64,000 nt of DNA, taken from assembly GCF_022603395.1 (NCBI RefSeq), contig NZ_JAIBKA010000006.1:186001-250000 (forward strand). Direction: 5' to 3'. The stretch's first letter is position 1; each line of letters opens with the position of its first letter. Shown here one piece after another: positions 35,201 to 42,378 of this stretch. The notes below the pieces were generated by a model. That model ran no database searches. It saw nothing but the letters and a program-made list of their open reading frames with translations, and was not told the DNA's origin. A program made the position numbers and the translations under genes. This stretch comes from Desulfoferrobacter suflitae (GTDB lineage: Bacteria; Desulfobacterota; Syntrophobacteria; Syntrophobacterales; Syntrophobacteraceae).

Positions 35201-35758
35201 CAAAGCCTCAAGGTGTATGACTTCGACCCGCGGCGGCAGAACCTTTCAGCCACCGTCCATACAATCCTTCAGGCTGCCCGGGAGGGTCACGAACCCATCG
35301 CCAGGCTGAACCTGATCGGCCCTTTCTATTTCCTGAAAAAGTACGGCATCGAGCGCGCCGCCCTGTTGCGGGACGGATCGTGCAGCGAGCTCCGCCTGTT
35401 TGCCAATAATTACACGTTGCAGGAGGTCAAAATAAAGGGCTGCAAAGCAGTTCTCGATCAAGTCTTTTCGCTGTTGGGGCGGTTCGATGAAACGGAGCTC
35501 AAAGAATGCCCCTTTATCGCGCTCAAAGACGATGTCTATGTGATTGATATGGGTTTTATACCGGAAAAATATCGGCTTGATGTAAAGCGTGCAGAGACCA
35601 TTTTAAACGAATACCTCATGAGCTGGCTGGAATCGGTGCCCGCTCTGTCCGGCCCTCATCCGGCAACAGGGCGCGACTCCATACATGAACCCGACAACGC
35701 ATCCAGCAGCTTGTCCGAGAGCTCCCGCGCCCTCGAGGGAGAGGGTGTAGGTGATTGA
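32216..35758 (+). CDS. Large Lon-type ATP-dependent protease, 1180 aa
   Basis: An ATPase with Walker A GPPGVGKTS (~461) and Walker B MFILDEADKT (~525) is followed by a Lon proteolytic domain. The catalytic Ser is in KDGPSAGGA (~797) and the Lys in GGLALKIETAYNAG (~839). It is much longer than standard Lon (~800): ~390 atypical N-terminal residues and ~280 C-terminal residues follow the protease domain. The very end (SSRALEGEGVGD) is encoded by an intergenic-type repeat. GGAGA lies upstream. Probably a specialised Lon homologue rather than the main one. Confidence 0.88.
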   Translation: MFPMEFEYDILSGLPLPGEERIQDLLDLLEAIVERRIVPYFKTNRGTDPLKLGRVTGHLSLHRLEDDQGQSRAISLLGREDEAWNIYIHERIFDYLSFVFPRDADETFASGTTEEQKMLAFCELLLRHQVDHILYPERSERDIIAADVDFAMDLRNSDPTLYRMLRKSLTDELNGIRGEHYVALLDRAEQDLPYLDIIGTLINSLAATLANMPDALLQRAFPSLDEELKARVLGEHYRRSRDNTLPIMQRAASLSSVLHLFALVAAKSDQEAKDIFHSFKDRWGLVVLFRELGLPESSVDGKAPQDLFKLFMGALERYITRDQGVPAAYPAPGSGPQRSETPERKHKSLTDRIEEARNDPSVPRRVMEVIDKNKLNAVGHSGSKYSELIETLLAIPWGRIQKIEVAPEAFEEGLNKSHYGLQRPKETICDFFTNLIWRYQRFNDGQASSWHRTGSAFLFVGPPGVGKTSLAISIARNLGIPYHKISLGGMRDEADMRGHGFTYEGSKPGAIVQGLIKMEVMNGMFILDEADKTEKFAIATLLEILDPEQNHLFHDKYTETTVDIDLSNCHFLLTANTLEGVPPVVANRCEIIFLDRYSVEEKIAIAREHLISRVRERYQIDQQQIFFDEKTKSDLLRYLVRNYTYEAGVRELERTIRTLFLRIQRKEILTKGERSVRITREKIKAYLDEPIKPRQINEDDQSGEMLGLGVDLEKGVGSVIPIQATRIGMGATGGGIRRAYLSITHATGNIEKIMDESRKVATTGIFHRARALHIDLQSEEPVHLHFMGGSTRKDGPSAGGAIALALASLLSGRKIRRDVAMTGEIDTRGRITSVGGLALKIETAYNAGCRTVVIPRENLHGEGGIERFPQALKDELQILTFDEWQGAHEPFDYTRHILQVVAVDDIVQAAQVAFIDEAQLENLKSGFLACARSVSERLRCKNAHCVKIMTLIQVKNPQELDVRLLQQSWQTGRALALLVPPDTHQGILERLGEHSQSLKVYDFDPRRQNLSATVHTILQAAREGHEPIARLNLIGPFYFLKKYGIERAALLRDGSCSELRLFANNYTLQEVKIKGCKAVLDQVFSLLGRFDETELKECPFIALKDDVYVIDMGFIPEKYRLDVKRAETILNEYLMSWLESVPALSGPHPATGRDSIHEPDNASSSLSESSRALEGEGVGD

Positions 35759-35805
35759 AATCTCACCCCCTCACCTGAGCTCTCCCCCTCAAGGGAGCGA
35801 GGAAT
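35714..35805. repeat. Palindromic repeat covering the end of the Lon-like gene
   Basis: CGCCCTCGAGGGAGAGGG and its inverse CTCTCCCCCTCAAGGGAGCG form a hairpin typical of dispersed repeats. The Lon-like stop codon (35756-35758) lies inside it. The stem could also act as a transcription terminator, though no T-run follows. Confidence 0.65.
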
Positions 35806-35859
35806 TTTGCATTCTCGGGCAAGCGCCCGGGTGACAAATCTTCGAGAAAGGAGTGCGTT

Positions 35860-37161
35860 ATGGGGAAAAAAGTTGAATTGCCTTCAGGATTCGAGGACAT
35901 GCTTCAATTCGGGTTTATCGAAGCACTGTTGGGGCGACGTTCGCGCCGCTTCCTGATGGGCGGGGAAATTCCCGACGGGGTTTTCGCCTACAAGTCGAAG
36001 CACGAGCCCGTGCCTTTATCAGAACTGGAAAAACTTCTTGTCGTAGCTGCGTGCGGGGGCAATACCAGCTGGCATCACCTGCTTTATCGAGCCGCACACT
36101 ACGCACCCCACCTGTCCAATTATTCGGGAGCTGCCGGGGGCCGCACCTTTCCTTCGGCCGCCGGATTCCACACGAGTAAGACGTTCTTCACCGACGATGG
36201 CGGCGTGTACCTGCTGGATGTGCGGGATGCGCCGGCCTTTGCCGAACGGGCCGAAGACGGTTCACTGCAGCTCGACGTCCTGCTGGAAGATTTGCGCAGC
36301 CACGTCCGAAAAATATCAGACGGACGGCTTGCACTGCCCCCTGAAACACCCTACGTTGAACCGCACAACACCTGGGTGGTCAATCGCCCCGGAACGCTGC
36401 TGGTCATTCCGGTGGGGGACCTGGCCCAACACATGCTCTTGAACATCTGTTACATGCTGCAGAATGGATTAGTCATTGTGGACGATGTCCATGGGCGACA
36501 AATTCCAGGAATCGAAAAATTTCAGAGCATCGTTGACATCAACAACACCTGGCCCCTCACCTTTGTGGAACAGCTGTCCATGGCGGAACTGACCGCGGAG
36601 CTTTCCACCGGCTGCTATGCCGGAGCTCTCATGCTGCAGGCCATGGGCCTGGGGGGCTGGATGTTCAACGGCATGGACCCTTTTGCGGTGCTCGGAGCAA
36701 GCGGCGATGCCACGGTGCGCGGTCTGGGATTTCGCTACGATACGCATGCCCGCTGGCCCTACCCCAACCCGACGGGACTGGCAGGAGCCATGGAGGGTTT
36801 TTGCCCGCCGCATTATGATGACATGAAAGCCGCCGTAGAGGCCGTTTGCGATCGTAAGTTCGGCCCGGGCGGGCCGTTTCACGGAGATACGCCGGGACCT
36901 TGGAAGGACTCGAGAAGGGTGCGCACCTCGGCTCAGGTGCACAACGAAGAATTTAGAGCCTGCGTAGCATTACAGGCGCAATACATCTTTGATACGTTCG
37001 GCAAATTCCCCGGAACTGTGCCGTCCATTTTCCTGATCACCTATCTTCAGGCTCATCACCTGGATCTTGAATTTTACGACACGTTTTACCAGCCGGGGGC
37101 TTACTTGCGGACGCATGCCCTGCACATGCAGCGCTGGCATGGGAAAGATACGGTCAAATAG
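35860..37161 (+). CDS. Nitroreductase-like uncharacterised protein, 433 aa
   Basis: The opening EALLGRRSRRFLMGGEIPDG followed by VPLSELEKLLVVAACG has the look of a nitroreductase-fold N-terminus, including the RRSxR FMN-phosphate contact and a PLSELEKLL helix. The rest is not clearly assignable; it has GGWMFNGMDPFAVLGA and a His-rich C-terminus (HHLDLEFYDTF). AAAGGAG precedes the ATG. Family assignment is tentative. It follows the Lon-like gene by 101 bp and faces a convergent glycosyltransferase. Confidence 0.6.
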   Translation: MGKKVELPSGFEDMLQFGFIEALLGRRSRRFLMGGEIPDGVFAYKSKHEPVPLSELEKLLVVAACGGNTSWHHLLYRAAHYAPHLSNYSGAAGGRTFPSAAGFHTSKTFFTDDGGVYLLDVRDAPAFAERAEDGSLQLDVLLEDLRSHVRKISDGRLALPPETPYVEPHNTWVVNRPGTLLVIPVGDLAQHMLLNICYMLQNGLVIVDDVHGRQIPGIEKFQSIVDINNTWPLTFVEQLSMAELTAELSTGCYAGALMLQAMGLGGWMFNGMDPFAVLGASGDATVRGLGFRYDTHARWPYPNPTGLAGAMEGFCPPHYDDMKAAVEAVCDRKFGPGGPFHGDTPGPWKDSRRVRTSAQVHNEEFRACVALQAQYIFDTFGKFPGTVPSIFLITYLQAHHLDLEFYDTFYQPGAYLRTHALHMQRWHGKDTVK

Positions 37162-37190
37162 CGACCACGGGAAGACTGACCTGCGACGGT

Positions 37191-38348
37191 TCAGTCTCCC
37201 AGAGCATCGTCGAGTAAGCGCGACAGTACTTTGTTCGCATCGAAACAGGTCTCGGCAATGGCGCGTGCGGTCCGTGCGTGGCGCTCATAGTCGGCTTCCA
37301 CCTGGCGAATGGCAGAAACCGCCTGTTCGATGGAAGAAAACGCCAGCAGACCTTCTCCAACCGGAAGCACCGGGCGAAAGCCGGTATCCTGTACAATCAC
37401 AGGCCTTCCGGCGGCAAGATAGCAGGCTGAACGGCAGCTGAACCAGCCGGCCTGGCCAACAACGTAGCCGTTCTTGGCGACGCTCCATTCTCCCTTGGAT
37501 GACTCAATGTAGCGGCGATAACTGTCAAAATCCGGGCATACAACGGCAGGGTCCACCACCTTCCAGCCCTTGTGTGCCAGAAGCGACCTCGGTGTGTGGC
37601 GTGTTTTGCCTTCATTCACGGCGAGTTCAAGCACCGTTGGAGAAACCAGTCGGGGCAGATCGACAAAACGGAGGAATTCGATGTCCTTTTGACCGTAGGT
37701 CTGTCCGGCGTAAACCACCGGGTTGTAACTGGTCCAGTTCATCACGGTGGTGAATGCTTCGCGGCGCGGCCTGCCGGGACGCCATTCCGACAGGACCACC
37801 GGCTGCCTGGTCGGTCGCCAGCGATGCCCGGTATCCGGAACCGCGGCGGAAAAGCATTCACCAAAGCTGAACAGAACGTCGTGCATGTCGATGAGCTTGC
37901 GAAAGTCGCGTTGTCCCCGCGCCAGTTTTACCTGGGTGAATACCGGGTCCGAATCGATGTAGATCAAACGACCGGCGGAGCGGTATTCTTCGGGACGTTC
38001 GAGCACACCCGAAATGTTAATGAGCAGGTCCGCCGACCGGATGACCTCCCTGCGCTTTCCATCGGGCAGACCGAACCACTGGGATTCCCAGGGGAAACGA
38101 TAGGCCCACCGTTCGCCCAGCCCGTAGTGCTCCATGATGTCCGCCAGATACTTTACGTTGAATTCGCAGCCTTTGCTGGTACCGCCTTCCTGAGGATTGT
38201 ACGGCCATTGCCCCGTGTCTTCAAAATAATAGACATCGTGGCCCAGCCGAGCCAAGCCGAGAACATACTGGAAGTAATCCCAGGCGACACCGCCAAGGGG
38301 GTACTGGGCAATGAGCCCGCTCACGATGATGCGCAGAGATGATGTCAT
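37191..38348 (-). CDS. Glycosyltransferase-like protein (GT-B type), 385 aa
   Basis: From the ATG at 38348. The N-terminal domain starts LRIIVSGLIAQYPLGGVAWDYFQYVLGLARLGHDVYY, as in GT-B enzymes. The C-terminal domain has GYVVGQAGWFSCRSACYLAAGRPVIVQDTG and GLLAFSSIEQAVSAI, matching the donor-binding part of group 1 transferases. The acceptor is unknown. A start at 38441 is possible but adds a Ser/Thr-rich tail. A hairpin (GACTGACC/GGTTCAGTC, 37173-37197) sits at its 3' end. Confidence 0.75.
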   Translation of the reverse strand: MTSSLRIIVSGLIAQYPLGGVAWDYFQYVLGLARLGHDVYYFEDTGQWPYNPQEGGTSKGCEFNVKYLADIMEHYGLGERWAYRFPWESQWFGLPDGKRREVIRSADLLINISGVLERPEEYRSAGRLIYIDSDPVFTQVKLARGQRDFRKLIDMHDVLFSFGECFSAAVPDTGHRWRPTRQPVVLSEWRPGRPRREAFTTVMNWTSYNPVVYAGQTYGQKDIEFLRFVDLPRLVSPTVLELAVNEGKTRHTPRSLLAHKGWKVVDPAVVCPDFDSYRRYIESSKGEWSVAKNGYVVGQAGWFSCRSACYLAAGRPVIVQDTGFRPVLPVGEGLLAFSSIEQAVSAIRQVEADYERHARTARAIAETCFDANKVLSRLLDDALGD

Positions 38349-38857
38349 ACCTGTAAGTGGCCACCTCGGTTCGGTAACGGATGCGCTGCTGGTTTGAATA
38401 TCGGAACTTCGAATTTCTCCTGCGCCGTCACCCCGGCGCACGCCAAAGGCCAGGAATTTCCAAACATACTTGATTCCAGCCTTTGCCGCAATGGATCACT
38501 CATACAGCTTGACGCAATTCTCGGGGAGGTGAAATCCTATCATAAATTGACCCCCGCATCTCTCTATTCATATGGTTGGTCCCTCTATTTATTGACAACC
38601 CTCGAATTCCAAAGGTATTGTGCGCATGCTCCGGAGCGGATGCCGCGCAAATCAGAGCGTCAGGCATCAGCTCAGACAAATTTGACAATGGAGCCAGGCA
38701 AAATCTTCTCGGTCATTCGGGCGAAGAGCCGCAATGCCGAAACCCGGTGATCGACTGAATGCCTCCCGCTTTAGCGGTATTTCGTCGGCATGACGGTGGG
38801 CTATGGGCACCATTGCCGTATTACCGGTTTGCGCTGATGAGCAGGAGAAAAACAACC
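38349..38857. other. 509-bp intergenic region with repeats and a possible promoter
   Basis: No gene is supported. A degenerate inverted repeat of the CCGTCACCCCGGCGCACGCC type runs from about 38428 to 38497. A sigma-70-like promoter has TTGACA at 38594-38599 and TATTGT 18 bp further. A second repeat at 38755-38826 matches one near 46366. Confidence 0.5.
38755..38826. repeat. Dispersed palindromic repeat (copy 1)
   Basis: CCGCTTTAGCGGTATTTCG leading into GGCATGACGGTGGGCTATGG shares order and most bases with 46366-46432. The CCGCTTTAGCGG core is a perfect palindrome. Confidence 0.55.
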
Positions 38858-39046
38858 ATGGACCTGCATGCACTTGTGGAAAGAAACATTGACCAGGCTG
38901 TCACTTCCATCGTGGCGGTAGAAGCGGGTAAACGCGACCGTTGGATTTCCTATCTCCTGGCCGGTCTCGAGAGATACCTTGGCGAAGACGGCCTGCGGAC
39001 CGTGCAAAGGCTCATCGACCAGCGGCTGCACAGCGGTTTCTGGTAG
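38858..39046 (+). CDS. Small hypothetical protein, 62 aa
   Basis: Starts MDLHALVERNID after an AGGAGA ribosome site with 9-base spacing. The protein is helical, with a YLLAGLERYLGEDGLRTVQRLI core and a basic/aromatic end (LHSGFW). There is no cysteine, signal or membrane segment. Not recognised. It is convergent with the DAHP synthase gene. Confidence 0.6.
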   Translation: MDLHALVERNIDQAVTSIVAVEAGKRDRWISYLLAGLERYLGEDGLRTVQRLIDQRLHSGFW

Positions 39047-39171
39047 CGAGCAGGGGACCCCGCTTGGACTCAGCAGACTCCCCGCCCTGCAGCGTCAGAT
39101 GTGGGAAGGTCAAAAAAGCGCGGAAGCGAAACCACAACGGCTCATGGAAACACAAACGGAACCAATGAGCA

Positions 39172-40275
39172 TCATGCCACCCGGTAACGCGGCATATTCA
39201 TCGATCCCTCTGAGATGGGTTCCTTTTGGAAATGCCGCTCGAGCTGTTCATGAGCGCTCATGATCAGATGTTCCGTGGTTTCCCAGGAAATACACGCATC
39301 CGAGATGGACACCCCATACTTCATGGCTGCCAGGTCGCCTTTATTTTCCTGATTGCCTTCAAACAGGTTACTTTCAAGCATCAAGCCGATCAGTGCGTCA
39401 TTGCCGTCGATGCGCTGGTTGATGACATCCTGCCAGACCATCGCCTGGGCCCGATGCTTTTTTCGCGAATTGGCATGCGAACAATCGACCATGATGGTTT
39501 CTGCCAGCCCCTTTTCGCGCAACAGGCCGAGTGCCTCCTGAATGCTTACCGAATCATAATTGGGACGTTTACCCCCGCGCAGTACCAGGTGCGTATCCGG
39601 ATTGCCGGTGGTCGTGACAATGCAGGTTTGACCGTTCTGATCGATGCCCAGAAAACTCTGTGGCGACCCCGCTGCAATCATGGCATTCAAAGCCGTCGCC
39701 AGACCGCCGTCGGTACAGTTCTTGAAACCAACCGGCATGGAAAGGCCGCTCGACATCTCCCGATGAGTTTGAGATTCTATGGTGCGGGCTCCGATGGCCG
39801 CCCAGCAAACCAGTCCGGCAATGTACTGGGGCGTGATGGGGTCCAGCATTTCAGTGGCGGTCGCAAGCCCCATTTCGGTGATGCGCAGCAACAGACTGCG
39901 CGCTATACGCAGTCCGGAAACGATGTCACACGATCCGTCCAGCCACGGATCGTTTATCAGCCCCTTCCAGCCTATGGTCGTTCTGGGCTTTTCAAAATAA
40001 ACGCGCATTACCAGGTAAAGCGTGTCTTTCACTTTTTCCTTTAACGCCGCCAAGCGCTCGGCGTACTCGATGGCCGCCTTTTCATCATGGATGGAGCACG
40101 GACCAACGATGACCAGCAGCCGCCGATCCTGTTTGCGCAATATCTTCTGGATGGCTCCTCGACCTGCTACGACGGTCTGGTAGGCCTGGCTGCTCAGTGG
40201 CAGCTCCTCTTTCAGTGTATTGGGTGAAACGAGAGGGATAAATTCTTTTACATGAATGTCATGAGTCGGCTTCAT
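39172..40275 (-). CDS. aroF: 3-deoxy-7-phosphoheptulonate synthase (DAHP synthase, type I alpha)
   Basis: This enzyme condenses phosphoenolpyruvate and erythrose-4-phosphate, the first step of aromatic amino acid synthesis. The 367 residues include VIVGPCSIHD, MRVYFEKPRTTIGWKGLINDP, GARTIESQTHREMSSGLSMP, GFKNCTDG, TTGNPDTHLVLRGG and VDCSHANSRK, which hold the PEP and metal sites. It is the AroF/G/H (E. coli-like) class; the symbol reflects class rather than proven Tyr sensitivity. AAGGAG precedes the ATG. Control by an aromatic leader-peptide attenuator is strongly suggested (see leader features). Confidence 0.96.
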   Translation of the reverse strand: MKPTHDIHVKEFIPLVSPNTLKEELPLSSQAYQTVVAGRGAIQKILRKQDRRLLVIVGPCSIHDEKAAIEYAERLAALKEKVKDTLYLVMRVYFEKPRTTIGWKGLINDPWLDGSCDIVSGLRIARSLLLRITEMGLATATEMLDPITPQYIAGLVCWAAIGARTIESQTHREMSSGLSMPVGFKNCTDGGLATALNAMIAAGSPQSFLGIDQNGQTCIVTTTGNPDTHLVLRGGKRPNYDSVSIQEALGLLREKGLAETIMVDCSHANSRKKHRAQAMVWQDVINQRIDGNDALIGLMLESNLFEGNQENKGDLAAMKYGVSISDACISWETTEHLIMSAHEQLERHFQKEPISEGSMNMPRYRVA

Positions 40276-40306
40276 TGTCTTTTCTCCTTGTGAATGGAAG
40301 AATAAA

Positions 40307-40334
40307 AAAACCGTAGGATCGTGCCCTACGGTTC
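40307..40334 (-). terminator. Second leader terminator, adjacent to aroF
   Basis: AACCGTAGG and CCTACGGTT form a perfect 9-bp stem with a 7-base loop, then seven T on the minus strand. It ends ~30 bp before the aroF start, so antitermination would also need to bypass it, or it acts as a second checkpoint. Confidence 0.8.
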
Positions 40335-40344
40335 TTAAAAAACA

Positions 40345-40377
40345 AAAAAGCCGCGGGCTTCACCTGCCTGCGGCTTC
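40345..40377 (-). terminator. First leader terminator (attenuator)
   Basis: AAGCCGC pairs with GCGGCTT around CAGGCAGGTGAAGCCC, followed by TTTTTTG on the minus strand. CAGGCAG in the 5' part of this hairpin is complementary to CTGCCTG at the end of the leader peptide frame. That allows an alternative antiterminator pairing. Confidence 0.82.
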
Positions 40378-40399
40378 TTCACTGCTGGACTTGTTCGCT

Positions 40400-40477
40400 T
40401 CAGCGCACCTCAGGCAGACGAAAGGCATAATAAAAATAATAATAACCAAAAAGCCTGCCGGAATTGAAAGGTGCCAC
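40400..40477 (-). CDS. Aromatic leader peptide of the aroF attenuator
   Basis: A 25-codon frame opens at a GTG eight bases after AAGGA; an in-frame ATG three codons earlier is too close to that site. The peptide has Phe residues near the start and then the run G-Y-Y-Y-F-Y-Y-A-F, that is five Tyr and two Phe within nine residues. This is the hallmark of ribosome-mediated attenuation sensing charged tRNA-Tyr/Phe. It ends TGA 22 bp before the first terminator hairpin and aroF follows ~125 bp downstream. Confidence 0.85.
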   Translation of the reverse strand: MAPFNSGRLFGYYYFYYAFRLPEVR

Positions 40478-40535
40478 TGTTTTCATCCTTCAAGTAAGAG
40501 TGTCAGGGTATCTGACTACAAAATGACAACACGTT

Positions 40536-40541
40536 TGTCAA
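40536..40541 (-). promoter_or_regulatory. -35 element of a probable leader promoter
   Basis: A perfect TTGACA on the minus strand lies ~60 bp before the leader peptide. The -10 at the expected spacing (TAGTCA) is weak. It is the best promoter candidate for the aroF attenuator transcript. Confidence 0.4.
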
Positions 40542-40664
40542 GAACTTTGCGTTAAAACGGCAAATTTTTTCCACTGCTCGGAGATCCTGTCACAATGCTT
40601 CTCCTGACCCGGTTTGCCGCTTGCGGTGCAGCGCAATCGACCATAAATGACCCCATGGTATGTG

Positions 40665-40964
40665 TCAATCGCTTTTCCAGATGCGGATGTACACCCCATC
40701 CGCAGCTCTCGATTCGATTTCCAGGCGGCCGCCGTTATGCGCCACAACCTTTTTCAACTTGGCCAACTGGTCGGCCGAGCAAACGACCTTGAAACCCTCA
40801 CCTGAGCGCAAAAACCTGAGGCGCAAACTTGCGTCCAAAAAGCCGGCTCAGCAGTCACCGCGATAGTCGCTCAGATCCTTGTCATTATGGTTCATGGCCG
40901 CGGCCGGCATAGCTTTTCGAGCCAATTTGCCGCGCTGGTTCCGATGATCCCGGTCGTCCTCCAT
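40665..40964 (-). CDS. Predicted selenocysteine-containing TusA/SirA-like protein, 99 aa
   Basis: The ATG at 40964 has GGGAG 6-7 bases upstream. The frame runs 38 codons to a TGA at 40850-40848 and then continues open for 60 codons to a second TGA. The junction reads LSDYRGDC-U-AGFLDASLRL, aligning with the TusA signature LDxRGxxCPxP with Sec in place of the first Pro. The second half (RSGEGFKVVCSADQLAKLKK, AHNGGRLEIESR, GVYIRIWK) has the TusA beta-alpha-beta end. A hairpin CGCA-AGUU-UGCG lies 15-24 nt after the TGA with its loop G at ~20 nt, as in bacterial SECIS elements. A thiol/selenol sulfur-transfer role is inferred. A pseudogene is the main alternative. Confidence 0.78.
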
Positions 40965-41126
40965 CACCTGCTCCCTTTTGACGTATTTCCCGTTTGTTGT
41001 CTTTTTCCGTTCCCCGAATCGGTTTCAATGCAGCGGCACAAGCTCTTAGTGCGGTCCCACACAATCAAGCGGCCGAATTCCGCAGGTCCGCTGCATTTCG
41101 GAGACTCTATTTGTGTGGAGTTGCAC

Positions 41127-41363
41127 TCAGGTCACGTGCATGATCCGGACAGCCCTCAAAGGACAGGCTTCGATACATTCCCAGCATCCCAGGCACAAGT
41201 CATAAAAAATCATTGGCGGTTCAAAAGCGCCATCGATTTGCTTGATCACTTTGTGGCTGCAGGCGAGCACAGCGGCACAAATTCCCTTGTCGGGATTACA
41301 CCGGTGCGCATCGCAACTTGCATAATCTACCATTGCAAATGACTTTTTTGATTGCAAGTTCAT
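41127..41363 (-). CDS. 2[4Fe-4S]-type ferredoxin, 78 aa
   Basis: The second cluster motif is canonical, C-LG-C-WE-C-IEA-CP. The first half has an altered spacing (CDAHRCNPDKGICAAVLAC: C-x4-C-x6-C-x5-C), so one cluster may be unusual or bind differently. The remainder is short and soluble. An internal ATG ten codons in (MVDYASC) is an alternative start. It lies 162 bp upstream of the predicted selenoprotein on the same strand, suggesting a redox partnership. Confidence 0.82.
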   Translation of the reverse strand: MNLQSKKSFAMVDYASCDAHRCNPDKGICAAVLACSHKVIKQIDGAFEPPMIFYDLCLGCWECIEACPLRAVRIMHVT

Positions 41364-41575
41364 TGTTGTCGGTCAACCTCCACTCGATTCTGTGGCGTCT
41401 GATCAAATGTCGTGCTCCAGGTGTATCCCAATACGAGCATCGTAGCCCAGAAAAAGACTCATCACCACAACTCGGTCAAGCAACAAAGCATATCGTTTCA
41501 CAGTTGCCCTTCCGCCCACTCTATCACCCCAGCAGAAAACAGCCACGGGGTTTGCGCACAGAGACCAGGTGATCT

Positions 41576-41608
41576 TGCCTATATAAAAATAGGTATTTTT
41601 GCCTATAG
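41576..41608. promoter_or_regulatory. AT-rich direct/inverted repeat, possible operator
   Basis: TGCCTATA occurs twice around AAAAATAGGTATTTT, giving direct copies of TATAGGCA on the minus strand and an inverted ATAGG/CCTAT pair. It is ~210 bp upstream of the ferredoxin gene in otherwise empty DNA. The binding protein is unknown. Confidence 0.35.
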
Positions 41609-41697
41609 ACATTCGAGAAAAAATGTGGAACGGTCGGCATGTGCCATTCTGAGCGGGAGGGCGTATCAAAACAGAAAAAAATCATCTACCGGCGGCA

Positions 41698-41740
41698 AAA
41701 AGGGGCAAGGGCGGGAAATCCCCCGCCCTTGCCTTTTTTG
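41698..41740. terminator. Strong bidirectional intrinsic terminator
   Basis: GGCAAGGGCGGG pairs with CCCGCCCTTGCC over 12 bp, with A-rich and T-rich flanks on both sides. It lies just downstream of tRNA-Trp on the minus strand. Confidence 0.9.
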
Positions 41741-41771
41741 CGTGCTCGTAAGATTTTGAGTTCTTCCAAGC

Positions 41772-41848
41772 TGGCAGGCCAGGAGGGATTCGAACCCCCA
41801 GCCCCCGGATTTGGAGTCCGGTGCTCTAGCCGTTAGAGCTACTGGCCT
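41772..41848 (-). tRNA. trnW: tRNA-Trp (anticodon CCA)
   Basis: A full cloverleaf of 74 nt plus encoded CCA. Acceptor AGGCCAG/CTGGCCT, D-arm GCTC/GAGC, anticodon stem CCGGA/TCCGG around CTCCAAA (anticodon CCA), T-arm GGGGG/CCCTC around TTCGAAT, and discriminator G, the tryptophan identity base in bacteria. It is followed by the strong terminator. Confidence 0.97.
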
Positions 41849-42114
41849 GCAAGCGCCCCCTATATAACGTTTTCTCGTTTTGATGTAAAGGGAAATGTTG
41901 GCGACGGCTTGATCGGCATTGAACAATCAGGTGAAGATGATTATATATTAATTCATTATACAACACTTCAATATCCATAATACAGGTGAATGCGAACCAT
42001 GGTCCATAACAACTATTTCCCGACCGTCAGGCAGTTGGTCGTCAGCAGCATGCACGCGCCTCCATGGGGCAGGGGTGCAGGTTTGAGTCAAACCGGACAG
42101 AGGAGGAACAGGAC

Positions 42115-42378
42115 GTGAAGATCAAGTATTGTCGCAAGTATGAAAAATATGTCAGTCAACAGCATTGTGAATTCTTCAATGAGGGTTCACGTTGCGAGTT
42201 TTATTCACCGGCGCAATGGAACAGCATCAAGGCACTCCAGAACGATGAAAGTCGCCCCAAGTGGGAGATCAACGAAGTCATCAAACCGTTCAAATGCAAT
42301 CTGCTCGGTCGCGAATACATGAACCAGATGAGTCGTAGACGTCGCGCCAGGAGGAGAGTGTTTGGGGCAACGCTGTAA
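42115..42378 (+). CDS. Small Cys- and Arg-rich hypothetical protein, 87 aa
   Basis: A GTG start with AGGAGG 8 bases upstream. Four cysteines in the first third of the protein (YCRKYEKYVSQQHCEFF, then SRCEFYS) and one later (KCNLL) could bind zinc. The C-terminus is strongly basic (SRRRRARRRVFG), suggesting nucleic acid contact. Not recognised. It stands alone between tRNA-Trp and the biotin carboxylase gene. Confidence 0.65.
   Translation: MKIKYCRKYEKYVSQQHCEFFNEGSRCEFYSPAQWNSIKALQNDESRPKWEINEVIKPFKCNLLGREYMNQMSRRRRARRRVFGATL

Noticed and set aside
41050-41120. Short frame between the ferredoxin and selenoprotein genes on the minus strand
   Set aside because: About 24 codons with a weak start and no family character.
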